Source: Kaistia defluvii (GTDB taxonomy: Bacteria; Pseudomonadota; Alphaproteobacteria; Rhizobiales; Kaistiaceae). Taken from it: 64,000 nt of DNA. Under the pieces are notes generated by a model. The model was not told the DNA's origin, did not search any database, and worked only from the letters and a program-made list of their open reading frames with translations. Position numbers and translations under genes: made by a program. Numbering within the stretch: the stretch's first letter is position 1; each line of letters opens with the position of its first letter. The stretch covers positions 2,542,001 to 2,606,000 of the forward strand of contig NZ_JBEPSM010000001.1 of the NCBI RefSeq assembly GCF_040548815.1, read 5' to 3'. Positions 1-8,030 of this stretch are shown in pieces.

Positions 1-2
1 GC

Positions 3-530
3 GTTGCGCTCGGCTGGTCGAAGCGCTTCAGCTATTGGGGCATGCCGCTCTTGAAGCTGATCGGGCCGGTACCGGCCAGCGCCTGGATTCCGAGCGCCTT
101 CTTCGTCTTCCCGACCACTTTCGGCGCCTCGATCTTCCTGGTGGCGCTGGCTTCCGGTATCCCCGTCATCATCCTGACCGCCTCGGGCGTCGCCTCGGTC
201 AACCGCTCGCTTTACGATGTCGCCCGCACGCTCGGCGCCGATCGCCGTTTCCTCGTGTTGAAGGTGGCGATCCCCGCCGCGCTGCCCAACGTCTTCGTCG
301 GCCTGTTCATGGGCCTCTATTCCTCCTTCGCCGTTCTCGTCATCGCCGAGATGCTTGGCGCCAAATACGGGCTCGGCTGGTATCTGCAGTTCCAGACCGC
401 CTATTCCGCCTATGCCAATGTCTATGCCGCGCTGATCCTGATGGCGCTGCTCTGCTCGGGGCTGGTGAAGCTGCTCTTCGTCGGGCGCGATCGCCTGCTC
501 GGCTGGCAGAAGGGGATCGTGCAATGGTAG
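3..530 (+). CDS. ABC transporter permease, NitT/TauT type (5' end outside window)
   Basis: Inner-membrane permease of an ABC importer, missing its N-terminus because the window begins inside the gene. The readable part (about 175 residues) has four to five hydrophobic segments. It also carries the EAA-type cytoplasmic loop that contacts the ATPase (DVARTLGADRRFLVLKVAIP, near window positions 219-280). This loop and the SSFAVLVIAEMLGAKYGLGW segment are typical of nitrate/sulfonate/taurine-type permeases (BPD_transp_1 family). Its stop overlaps the start of the ATPase gene by 7 bases (524-530), so the two are translationally coupled. The substrate cannot be told; no binding-protein gene of this system is in view. 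Confidence 0.9.
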   Translation, partial: VALGWSKRFSYWGMPLLKLIGPVPASAWIPSAFFVFPTTFGASIFLVALASGIPVIILTASGVASVNRSLYDVARTLGADRRFLVLKVAIPAALPNVFVGLFMGLYSSFAVLVIAEMLGAKYGLGWYLQFQTAYSAYANVYAALILMALLCSGLVKLLFVGRDRLLGWQKGIVQW

Positions 531-1318
531 CGGCTGTCGCCTCGGCGCCGGAACCGGCTGGAACCGGCCTCGCCATCGAATTGCGCAACGTCTCGCATGC
601 TTATGACCTGCCATCCGGCCGGCTGGCGGTGCTGGAGAGCATCGACCTCTCGATCGCGCCCGGCGCCTGCGTGGCCCTGCTCGGGCCCTCCGGCTCCGGC
701 AAGTCTACGCTGCTGCGCCTCGTCGCCGGGCTCGAACGGCCGGAGACGGGCAGCGTGCTCGCCGACGGCGTGCCGTTGGAGAACCCCGATCCGTCCCGCG
801 TGCTGGTGTTTCAGGATCCCACGCTGTTTCCCTGGCGCACCGTCCGCCGCAATGTCGCGCTCGGGCTCGAGGCGCAGGGCCGGCTCAAGACCGAGGGCCA
901 TCGCATCGACGAGGCCATTTCCCGCGTGCGGCTCGCCGAATTCGCCGACGCCTTGCCCCATCAGCTCTCCGGCGGCATGGCGCAACGCGCGGCTTTGGCG
1001 CGAGCCCTCGTAAACGATCCGCGCCTGTTGTTGCTCGACGAGCCACTTGGCAAGCTCGACCAGCTGACCCGCCTCACCATGCAGGGAGAATTGCTGTCGC
1101 TCTGGCAGCAATCCGGTTTCACCGCGCTGCTCGTCACCCACGATGTCGAGGAAGCGCTGCTGCTGGCGGATCGCGTCATCATCTTCAGCGACCGCCCGGC
1201 CCGCATCGTCGGCGAGCGTCGGGTCGCGCTTCCCCACCCCCGCAATCGTGCGGGCACGGAACTGATCGCGCTGCGGCGCGAAATCCTGCAGCTTCTTGGC
1301 GTCAGCGAGGCGATATGA
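524..1318 (+). CDS. ABC transporter ATP-binding protein, NitT/TauT type
   Basis: ATPase subunit (264 aa) that powers the permease encoded just upstream. Visible motifs: Walker A GPSGSGKST (residues 54-62), Q-loop glutamine 97 in VFQDP, signature LSGGM (148-152), Walker B LLLLDE (168-173), D-loop, and switch histidine in VTHDVEEAL (about 206). The ATG at 524 overlaps the permease stop and is preferred over an open frame reaching further upstream, because similarity to the family begins only around residue 17. The sequence after Walker B (PLGKLDQLTR) fits the SsuB/TauB/NrtD group. The next gene starts within its stop codon. Confidence 0.93.
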   Translation: MVAAVASAPEPAGTGLAIELRNVSHAYDLPSGRLAVLESIDLSIAPGACVALLGPSGSGKSTLLRLVAGLERPETGSVLADGVPLENPDPSRVLVFQDPTLFPWRTVRRNVALGLEAQGRLKTEGHRIDEAISRVRLAEFADALPHQLSGGMAQRAALARALVNDPRLLLLDEPLGKLDQLTRLTMQGELLSLWQQSGFTALLVTHDVEEALLLADRVIIFSDRPARIVGERRVALPHPRNRAGTELIALRREILQLLGVSEAI

Positions 1319-1680
1319 GCCGGCAATGGATTTCCCGCCAAAGACTGCTTTCCCGCGACGCCCTGGGTACCGGGCTGCTCGCCGCCGGCATCCTGGCGCT
1401 CCTCGCGGCGCTCGCCTGGTGGGCGCTGGTCTTCGTCAACGTCGCTGAAAACACCAGCCTGACAATCCCGGCGGCGGTGCCCTGCCTCATCAACACCTCT
1501 GACCTCTGCTCGCTGGCGATGTCGCTCTGCGGCTCCGGCCACTGGCTCGGCATCCCTCGCTATTGGGAGGGGTTGTTCTGGGTCGGCGCGGCGCTGACGC
1601 TGGCCGCCGGCGCCTTCCAGCTGGTGGTGGCGACGGCTGGATCAACGGAAACGGGAACACAGTTGGGCGGGAAGAATTGA
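1315..1680 (+). CDS. small two-TM membrane protein coupled to the ABC importer
   Basis: A 121-aa protein not recognised as a named family. It has a basic N-terminus, a first transmembrane segment at about residues 17-43, a loop with three cysteines (57, 65, 72) and a histidine, and a second transmembrane segment at about 87-107. With a cytoplasmic N-terminus the Cys loop would be periplasmic. The start ATG overlaps the ATPase stop (ATGA, 1315-1318), which argues that it is made together with the transporter. It could be an accessory subunit or a disulfide-bearing partner of the permease; this is inference from position only. Confidence 0.7.
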   Translation: MSRQWISRQRLLSRDALGTGLLAAGILALLAALAWWALVFVNVAENTSLTIPAAVPCLINTSDLCSLAMSLCGSGHWLGIPRYWEGLFWVGAALTLAAGAFQLVVATAGSTETGTQLGGKN

Positions 1681-1847
1681 AATGGATTTTTCCGCATTCT
1701 GCCTGTTTCGTAAGCAGTCATGCTTCGCCATTCATCGATGTTGATGGAATGATCATCGAAGTCTCGCGGGGCTGAACCGCACGATTGCAGAATAACGACA
1801 ATGAATTGAACCCAGACGGGCAGGACTCGTTCGAGGAATGATGAATC

Positions 1848-2891
1848 ATGGCGATTTCTAATAAAACTATTGTGAATAAGACTGTCGCGGCGCTTGGCGC
1901 ATTGCTGGTCTCGGCTTCGATGCTGGCCGGCGCGGCGCAGGCCGGCGAGACGCTCGACAAGATCAAGTCGCGCGGCCAGATCAAGGTGGGCGTCGGAACG
2001 TTGCCCGGCTTCTTCTCGCCCGACAGCAATGGTAAGTGGCAGGGCTTCTTCATCGATTTCGGCCGCGCCCTGGCGATCACCGTCTTCAACGACCCGGACA
2101 AGGTGGAATTCACCTCATCTTCGCCGCAGCAGCGTCTGCCCGCGCTGCAGGCGGGCGAGTTCGACGTGCTGCTATCGGGCGTGACGCAGACGATCACCCG
2201 CTCGTTCAAGCTCGGCTTCCATTTCGGCCCGATTATCTTCTATGACGGCCAGGGCCTGCTGGTCGCCAAGTCGCTCGGCGTGAGCAAGGGTTCGGAGCTC
2301 GACGGCGCTACCATCGGCGTGCAGAGCGGCACGACGGGCGAACTGAACATCGCCGACTTCTTCCGCAAGAACGGCAAGAAGTTCACCCCTGTCGTCATCG
2401 AGGACACCAAGGAATTCGTCTCGGCGCTGGAGACTGGCCGCGTCGACGCGCTGACGCAGGACGCCTCGGATCTCGCCCTGAAGCGGGCGCAGTTCGCCAA
2501 GCCGGATGATTTCCTGCTGCTGCCGGAGCGCCTGTCGAAGGAGCCGCTGGCGCCCGCCATCCGCGCCGGCGACGACCAGTGGCTCGAGATCGTCAACTGG
2601 ACCGTCTATGCGACGATCCAGGCGGAAGAGTTCGGCATCACCAAGGAAAATGTCGACAGCTTCCTGACCAGCGAAGACCCGGCGATCAAGCGCTTCCTCG
2701 GCGTCGACCCGTCGCTCGGCGGGGCGATCGGCCTCGACCCGAAGTTCGCCTACAACATCATCAAGTCGCTTGGCAATTACGGCGAGATCTTCGAACGCAA
2801 CATCGGGAAGTCGACGCCGGTCGGCTTCGAGCGCGGCTACAACCAGCCCTGGACCCAGGGTGGCCTGCTCTATTCGCCGCCGTTCCGCTAG
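1848..2891 (+). CDS. aapJ: amino-acid ABC transporter substrate-binding protein, AapJ-like
   Basis: Periplasmic binding protein of 347 aa for polar or general L-amino acids (SBP_bac_3 family). A signal peptide ends near the AQA motif at residues 30-32, then the mature domain starts with ETLDKIKSRGQIKVGV. The family pattern for the second lobe (ELDGATIGVQSGTTGE) is present. The C-terminal ending NQPWTQGGLLYSPPFR matches the end of AapJ/BztA-type proteins, which are about 340 aa, longer than ordinary HisJ-type proteins. Two permease genes follow directly, the usual aapJQM order. The 167 bases before it hold no gene and probably carry its promoter, which I could not identify. Confidence 0.9.
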   Translation: MAISNKTIVNKTVAALGALLVSASMLAGAAQAGETLDKIKSRGQIKVGVGTLPGFFSPDSNGKWQGFFIDFGRALAITVFNDPDKVEFTSSSPQQRLPALQAGEFDVLLSGVTQTITRSFKLGFHFGPIIFYDGQGLLVAKSLGVSKGSELDGATIGVQSGTTGELNIADFFRKNGKKFTPVVIEDTKEFVSALETGRVDALTQDASDLALKRAQFAKPDDFLLLPERLSKEPLAPAIRAGDDQWLEIVNWTVYATIQAEEFGITKENVDSFLTSEDPAIKRFLGVDPSLGGAIGLDPKFAYNIIKSLGNYGEIFERNIGKSTPVGFERGYNQPWTQGGLLYSPPFR

Positions 2892-2904
2892 GCGCCAAGG
2901 GTCC

Positions 2905-4071
2905 ATGACCGCGCTCGGTCCGGACGCTCCGGCGCCCGGCTCTCCCCTCCTGAAGAACCTTCTGGGTGAGCGTCCGCTCACCCAGATTCTCCTGTTTGTC
3001 GGGGTGCTCGCCGCCTTCGGCTTCCTCGGCCAGACCATGGCGACCAATATGGGTCGCGTCGGCATCACGCCGGGCTTCGCCTTTCTCGCCCGTCCGACCA
3101 ATTTCGAGATTGGCGAGACGCTGATCGCCTACTCGTCGCAGAGCAGCTTTGCCCGCGCCATCCTGGTTGGCCTGCTCAACACACTGCTGGTCTCGGCGGT
3201 CGGCTGCATATTGGCGACGGTGCTGGGCGTCGCCCTCGGGCTTGCCCGCCTGTCCGACAATCCGCTGCTCTCCGGCTCGGTCCGCGCCTATGTCGAGCTG
3301 ATCCGCAACACACCGCTGCTGCTGCAGCTCTTCTTCTGGAGCGCCACGTTTCACGCTCTGCCGGCCGCGCGGAAGGCGTTCGAGCCGGTCGCCGGCGTCT
3401 ATCTCAGCAATCGCGGCATCTACATCCCGGCGCTGCGTTTCGAGAGTGGGCTCGCCGCGACGGTGGCTCTCGCCAGCCTTGCCATCGCCTTGCTGTTGCT
3501 CTGGCGGCGCAAGCGCATCGGGCTTTCCGCACCGACCGCATCCGCCGTCTCGGTGATCGGCCTCGTGGTGGTGATCTCCGCGCTCGCCGCCACCGGCGGT
3601 ATGCGCGCAGAAATTCCGTCGCTGAAAGGCTTCAACATCACGGGCGGCCTGTCGCTGACGCCGGAATTTGCCGCCTTGCTCGTCGGCCTCGTCGTCAATG
3701 CGGCCGCCCTGATCGCCGAGATCGTCCGCAGCGGCATCCAGTCGGTGCCCCGGGGACAATGGGAGGCGGCTCGCGCGCTCGGCCTGCCTCGCGGGCTGAT
3801 CTTCGCCAAGATCGTGCTGCCGCAGGCGTTGCGGGTGATCACGCCGCTGATGACGTCGACCTATCTGAGCCTGACCAAGAATTCGAGCCTAGCGGTCGCC
3901 ATCGGCTATCCCGATCTCGTCTCGATCCTCAACACTGCCGCGAACCAGACCGGGCAGGCGCTGGAGACGATCCTGATCATGGCGTCGGTCTATCTCACCA
4001 TCAGCTTCGCCGTCTCGTTCGCCATAAACCGCTACAACAAACGCTACGCCCTCAAGGGGCTCGGACGATGA
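2905..4071 (+). CDS. aapQ: amino-acid ABC transporter permease, AapQ-like
   Basis: Inner-membrane permease of 388 aa, first of the pair encoded after the binding protein. It has a long insert between the first and later transmembrane segments, as AapQ/BztB proteins do. It keeps the HisM/GlnP-type signature VELIRNTPLLLQLFF and the EAA loop GQWEAARALGLPRGLIFAKI. The start at 2905 is 13 bases after the aapJ stop; the frame is open further upstream but that part lies inside aapJ. The stop overlaps the next start (ATGA at 4068-4071). It should pair with AapM to form the membrane channel. Confidence 0.9.
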   Translation: MTALGPDAPAPGSPLLKNLLGERPLTQILLFVGVLAAFGFLGQTMATNMGRVGITPGFAFLARPTNFEIGETLIAYSSQSSFARAILVGLLNTLLVSAVGCILATVLGVALGLARLSDNPLLSGSVRAYVELIRNTPLLLQLFFWSATFHALPAARKAFEPVAGVYLSNRGIYIPALRFESGLAATVALASLAIALLLLWRRKRIGLSAPTASAVSVIGLVVVISALAATGGMRAEIPSLKGFNITGGLSLTPEFAALLVGLVVNAAALIAEIVRSGIQSVPRGQWEAARALGLPRGLIFAKIVLPQALRVITPLMTSTYLSLTKNSSLAVAIGYPDLVSILNTAANQTGQALETILIMASVYLTISFAVSFAINRYNKRYALKGLGR

Positions 4072-5174
4072 CGATGGCGCTGTCGGAACTGATCGGCCGC
4101 GCCGCAGGCCGCAAGCCTCTCACCTGGGCCGAGCGGTGGTCGCTCTGGCGGCGCGGCCTGTTCGGATCGCCGGTCAACCTCGCCATCACGGTGGCATTTC
4201 TGGTCTTCGTGTGGTTCGTGGTCGCGCCCTTCCTGCGCTGGGCGCTGGTCGATGCCACTTGGTTCGGCACGGCGAAGGATTGCGCCGAGCGATCCGGCGC
4301 CTGCTGGGCCTTCATCACCGAGAAGGGCAGGTTCATCCTGTTCGGCCTCTATCCGAACGACCGGGACTGGCAGGCGGCGTTGTCGGTGGCGCTGGTGGGA
4401 ACGCTGGTCGTCGTGACCGGCATGCCGCGCTTCTGGAACCGCCGCCTGGTCCTGGTGTGGCTCGCGGCGCTCGGCGCGGCGCTGGCCGTGATGTCCGGCG
4501 CGCTTACCGGTCAGCTGGTGCCGACCGACAAATGGGGCGGCTTTCCGTTGACGGTGCTGCTCTCGGTGATCGGCTTTGCCGGCGCATTTCCGCTCGGCAT
4601 CGGACTGGCACTGGCGCGGCGATCGGAGATGCGCCTGCTGCGCTGGATGGCGATCGCCTTCATCGAGGTGATGCGCGGCGTGCCGCTGATCGCCGTGCTC
4701 TATGTCTCGACGCTGATCTTCCCCCTGATGCTGCCGGCAGGCGCGGCGATCGACAAGCTCGCCCGGGCTCAGATCGCCATCATCCTGTTCGTCGCCGCCT
4801 ACATGGCCGAGATCGTTCGAGCAGGGCTGCAATCGTTGCCGGCCGGCCAGTATGAGGCGGCGCGCTCGCTCGGCCTGTCCTGGGGCGCGATGATGCGGCT
4901 CGTGGTCCTGCCGCAGGCGCTGCGTGCCGTCATTCCAGCCTTCGTCAATCTCGGCATCGGACTGTTCCTCGATACGACGCTGGTGATCGTCATCGGCCTG
5001 TTCGACTTCCTGAATACGGCGCGGGTGGCGGCGACCGACGTCAACTGGAACGGCTCCTACAACGAGGCCTACACCGTCGCGGCGCTGGTCTATTTCAGCC
5101 TGAGCTATGCCGCCTCGCGCTACAGCCTGTGGCTGGAGAAAAGGCTCCGCGTCGGCGGTCCGCTGGATCGATAG
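4068..5174 (+). CDS. aapM: amino-acid ABC transporter permease, AapM-like
   Basis: Second permease of the amino-acid importer, 368 aa from the ATG at 4068 that overlaps the aapQ stop; an alternative ATG lies two codons later. Key stretches are the FIEVMRGVPLIAVLYVSTL region and the EAA loop GQYEAARSLGLSWGAMMRL, both typical of AapM/BztC. The protein ends in KRLRVGGPLDR at 5174. In known aap/bzt operons the ATPase gene (aapP) follows at once. Here the sequence changes within a few bases to the truncated end of an unrelated gene on the other strand, so the operon has no ATPase in this window. Confidence 0.9.
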   Translation: MTMALSELIGRAAGRKPLTWAERWSLWRRGLFGSPVNLAITVAFLVFVWFVVAPFLRWALVDATWFGTAKDCAERSGACWAFITEKGRFILFGLYPNDRDWQAALSVALVGTLVVVTGMPRFWNRRLVLVWLAALGAALAVMSGALTGQLVPTDKWGGFPLTVLLSVIGFAGAFPLGIGLALARRSEMRLLRWMAIAFIEVMRGVPLIAVLYVSTLIFPLMLPAGAAIDKLARAQIAIILFVAAYMAEIVRAGLQSLPAGQYEAARSLGLSWGAMMRLVVLPQALRAVIPAFVNLGIGLFLDTTLVIVIGLFDFLNTARVAATDVNWNGSYNEAYTVAALVYFSLSYAASRYSLWLEKRLRVGGPLDR

Positions 5175-5175
5175 A

Positions 5176-5424
5176 ATTGCGGACGGCGGGTCGGCCACGC
5201 CGTTGCGCCAGACGGGCAGGATCGTGGCCAGCACCCCCGGCCACTTCGCGCATCACCCCGTCGGTGACGAGGCCGGCAACACCCTTCTTCACCATAAGGG
5301 CGCACCAGATGCCGGCATCGGTGATGTCCATGGCATCGGCCAACACGATCACGCCTTCGGTAGTCGCCCCGATGGCGCTGCGGGTTGAAATCGGCGTCGA
5401 CCAGCTGCAGGGCCGATAGCTCAC
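5176..5424 (-). pseudogene. RraA/dimethylmenaquinone methyltransferase-family gene fragment, frameshifted
   Basis: On the minus strand one frame reads VIVLADAMDITDAG...VKKGVAGLVTDGVMREVAG and a second frame continues with VLATILPVWRNGVADPPS. Together they match the central part of RraA-like aldolase/regulator proteins (glycine-rich core with a DG..R motif). The change of frame falls at a run of five C at 5234-5238 (plus strand), so one extra base explains it. Both ends of the gene are missing. The similarity stops a few bases from the aapM stop codon, which looks like a deletion junction. Family assignment is from recalled patterns, not a search. Confidence 0.6.
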
Positions 5425-6372
5425 TGGTCGCGATCTATGATCGCGTCGCGGCCAAACAACTCAATATCTTCCATCATGGCTTGGAATTGGCCCGACGACC
5501 GAAAGCGGTCAATGTTGGCTCGGAGGTCGGCCTCAATGATGGCCCGCTGGGCAGGAGAAATCCGGCCGTTAACTTCGGCGGCGTTGACGGCGCGGGACTT
5601 TATATAGTCCAGCAGTTCCACCGGCAGCACAAACTGGCCTGGGCCGAACGTGCCTCGGTTCACCGCGATCTTCGTCCCCAGCCACCTATTATGAGGCGGC
5701 ACCACGTAACCGAAGATGGAAAGCGGCCCGATCTTGGCGAACGTCATGGCCATGCCGCTCGGCTCGGCGCTGGGAAAATCGATCTCGACCGCCCGGCGCG
5801 TAGCGGTTCATGTTGTTGGGTAGGTTCTGGATAGTTGTTTCGGAGATGCCCGGGAAGGGAAGGATGTGCTGCTCGAAGACGCCTGGATTGCTGATGTCTC
5901 CGCGAATGAAGCTCTCCCACGTGGCAAGGGCGGCGCGTGCGGCTTTCGACTGGGCGGCCGTAATGCTCTGCAGGCGGTTTTCCCGTATCAGAAGCACGAG
6001 AACGCGCCACGAAAGGCTCGCGCAAAACCTCGCCAGCCAGTCCCCGTAGACGAGCTTGAGGCCGTCGTCCTTGGTGTACGGAAGGAACAACTTGTCGGCG
6101 AACTGGCGCTCGAAGCCGCTGAAGAGCTGCTCGCAATCGCGGCAAAGCAGCCGGATCTTGATTCCGTCCTGGGCGCGGCGGTTGGGTGTCCGCGCGTTGC
6201 GCAGGTGGCCTGTGCCGCCAGATTTCTTAAGCCACCTGAAGACGAACGCCGGTAAGATGTGGCTCGCCCGCAGTTCCGCCCCTTCTTGGCAGAACGCGCA
6301 GTGATCCTTACTGACATAGCGGTCGACCCATATGGGCGAGGAGGCCAGCCCGGTCATAGCGGCGCTATCCAT
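5421..6372 (-). pseudogene. CxxC/HNH-like protein of unknown function, one frameshift
   Basis: Reading frame of about 316 codons after one frame correction near 5788-5797. The first part (from 6372) has a treble-clef-like layout: CAFC, then ELRASHILPAFVFRWLKKSG, then LLCRDCEQLFS and a conserved-looking FERQFADKLFLPY. The second part (5753-5421) continues in another frame with PLSIFGYVVPPHNRWLGTKI and ends IIDRDQ. The spacing Cys-Cys, His, Cys-Cys suggests an HNH-type zinc fold, but no nuclease active site is certain. The start at 6372 is chosen because ATGGATAG overlaps the restored stop of the SRAP gene. Whether the frameshift is real or a sequencing error cannot be judged here. Confidence 0.6.
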
Positions 6373-7077
6373 CCTGCTTGCTTCCCCGCGCGACGATCTG
6401 AAGAGCGCCATCGGGCAGCGGCTTCTGCATGCCGGGCACTTCATTCGCCGGCGCCGTCATCCACCGCTCGATCTCGTCCTCGGTCCGCAAAATGACGGGC
6501 ATCGCCTTCGGATGAATGGCGCCAACCTCGCATTAGGCTCCGTCGTCAGAAAGCCGAACAGGTCATTGGTGGTCTCTCCCTCTCTCACCTTCCGTACGCT
6601 CGTCCAGTTGGCCCAGATGCCGGCGAAGAAGGCGAGCGGCCGATCCTCGGCGAGCGCGAACCAGATGTCGCCACCAGCCTCTCGGTTGAATTCCGAGAAT
6701 GAGGTGAAAGGGACGAGGCAACGGTTCTCGATGCCGAGCCAGCGCTGCCAATGCTTGCTGCCGATGTTGCGGATATTGGTCGTGCCGGTATCCGGCTCCA
6801 TCCGCAGCAGTTCCGTGAAGTCGACTGCCTTGCCCTTCGCCTCGAGCTTGGCAGCGCGCTTCTTGGTTGCCTCCATGAGGGCGAACTGAGACGACGGCAT
6901 GCCCCACCGGGCGAGCGCCAGCTCGCGAACCCCGTCTGGGGCGTTCCGCACGATCGGCGCGGGATAGTCGGGGAAGATGCCCGGCATCGGCGGAAGATTG
7001 CCGGTTTGATCACGCATCGCTCGAGCGATTGCGCGGATGGCATCCTGGTTCCGGGTCATCGAGTAGAGGTTGCACAT
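6365..7077 (-). pseudogene. SRAP (HMCES/YedK-type) abasic-site protein gene, one-base deletion
   Basis: SRAP proteins cap abasic sites in single-stranded DNA through a thiazolidine bond to Cys2. The N-terminus here is MCNLYSMT with Cys2 in place, and RCLVPFTSFSEF supplies the family's conserved Glu region. After TTEPNA at about 6530 the frame shifts. Restoring one base (GCGAG to GCGGAG at 6526-6531) gives EVGAIHPKAMPVILRTEDE with the catalytic-site His, and a normal ending VARGSKQDG with stop at 6365-6367. The uncorrected frame stops at 6457 and lacks the histidine. The corrected stop overlaps the next gene's ATG, consistent with a two-gene operon. Confidence 0.8.
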
Positions 7078-7217
7078 GCCACGAGCCTATCGAGGCTGCG
7101 CAAAAAGGGAAGCCCAGCCTCGGAAGTTCGAAAGCGAGCATAGGATTCAACTCCTAGTCTCATTGACTCTCTCGCACATGAGAACAAAATAAGAACATCA
7201 GCGTGCGGAGAGTAGCG

Positions 7218-7415
7218 ATGGGCGACCCGGCCGAGAATGTCGACCTGGTGCAAGAGGCACTGGACAAGTGTGTGAGAAGCCTCTTGGCATCCCACAACGG
7301 GGATCCGCTCGTCGTGATCGAAACGCTTCTGCTCGCCGTGGATGCGCGGGCGGAGCGCGTCTCTTTTGGTTTCGTGCGGGGATGTCTGCCCGCAATTACC
7401 TGTCGGAATGATTGA
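7218..7415 (+). CDS. small protein of unknown function (65 aa)
   Basis: Not assigned to a family. The protein is MGDPAENVDLVQEALDKCVR... followed by SLLASHNGDPLVVIETLLLA and RVSFGFVRGCLP; it is largely helical in character with no signal peptide or transmembrane segment. The ATG at 7218 is preceded by GGAGAG at a workable distance, which is why it was chosen over a GTG five codons upstream. The stop overlaps the next start (TGATG, 7413-7417). Such coupling and the protein-like codon use support a real gene. A link to phage or island modules is only a guess from its neighbours. Confidence 0.55.
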   Translation: MGDPAENVDLVQEALDKCVRSLLASHNGDPLVVIETLLLAVDARAERVSFGFVRGCLPAITCRND

Positions 7416-7738
7416 TGTCGGTCGAGACGCTCGGAGACGCTTGGCGCGCAGGCTGGACCGTCTCGGCGCGCTGCAAGGGGCGCAATGCGAGACCGAAGAA
7501 CGGCACGAAGCCCTGCCTTCAGCAGGTCGACCTTGATATGTGAACGCTGCTCTGGACACGCGGCGCGGACTTCCCGATCGCAATGCTCTCGGATCGCCCC
7601 ATGTGCCCTTCCTGTCGCTCCCGCCACATGAGCGACAATGACCTCAACCGCCTCGAAGCTCTCTTCGGTCCGCTTGCCGGTGCCGCCGGCGGAGATGAGG
7701 AGGCAGATCAGGGCGGAGAGGGCGAGGAGAGCGTCTGA
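7415..7738 (+). pseudogene. small zinc-ribbon-like protein gene with internal TGA
   Basis: The frame starts MSVETLGDAWRAGWTVSARC at the ATG coupled to the upstream gene. It reaches a TGA at 7541-7543 after 42 codons, then continues in the same frame through TLLWTRGADFPIAMLSDRPM and CPSCRSRHM to a stop at 7736-7738. The whole (107 codons) looks like one protein: a W-rich N-terminal part with a single Cys and a CPxC knuckle, of a kind common in rhizobial genomes as an uncharacterised small protein. The TGA most simply is a nonsense mutation (for example from CGA). Selenocysteine or readthrough is not supported by anything seen. Confidence 0.5.
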
Positions 7739-8030
7739 GGCGGAGCGTCAGCGCATCGCCATCGACGCCGAGCGGATTAAGGCGCGGTGCCAGACTCTGG
7801 ATGGCTTCATAGAAGAATTCTGGACCGTTCTCGAGCCGAAGCGCGAGCTGAAGGGGTTGGAGAAAGCCGCCCATGTGGCTCTAGATGAGAACTATGCGGC
7901 GATCGCAGCCGGGCAAGCGGCCAAGACCGAGGGGCAGAAATACAGGGCCATGGGTCGATCTGAAGCCGCCATTCGCATCCGGCGACCGCATCCGCTCTCT
8001 CGCCTCTCCCGCGCCGAAGGGAGAGGACCA
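7695..8030 (+). pseudogene. ORF fragment, possibly phage terminase-like N-terminus
   Basis: An open frame overlapping the end of the previous gene. It reads MRRQIRAERARRASEAERQR, then RCQTLDGFIEEFWTVLEPKR. The latter resembles the first conserved block of some phage terminase large subunits (Phe/Trp-rich, ending LEP). After that the expected terminase sequence does not follow; instead comes ENYAAIAAGQAAKTEGQKYR and then, with no stop, the hairpin and start of the next gene in the same frame. It is best seen as a chimera left by deletion. It may not be expressed. Confidence 0.3.
8003..8026 (+). repeat. hairpin repeat copy 1, overlapping the ribosome-binding site of the 8031 gene
   Basis: Perfect inverted repeat CCTCTCCC (8003-8010) and GGGAGAGG (8019-8026) around an 8-base loop GCGCCGAA. 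The 3' arm is itself a strong Shine-Dalgarno sequence, four bases before the ATG at 8031. A nearly identical copy lies at 8221-8243. If the stem forms in mRNA it would bury the ribosome-binding site. Confidence 0.7.

Noticed and set aside
7541..7543. Selenocysteine codon in the zinc-ribbon gene
   Set aside because: No SECIS-like hairpin directly after the TGA, and the position does not align with a Cys of a redox motif; a nonsense mutation is simpler.
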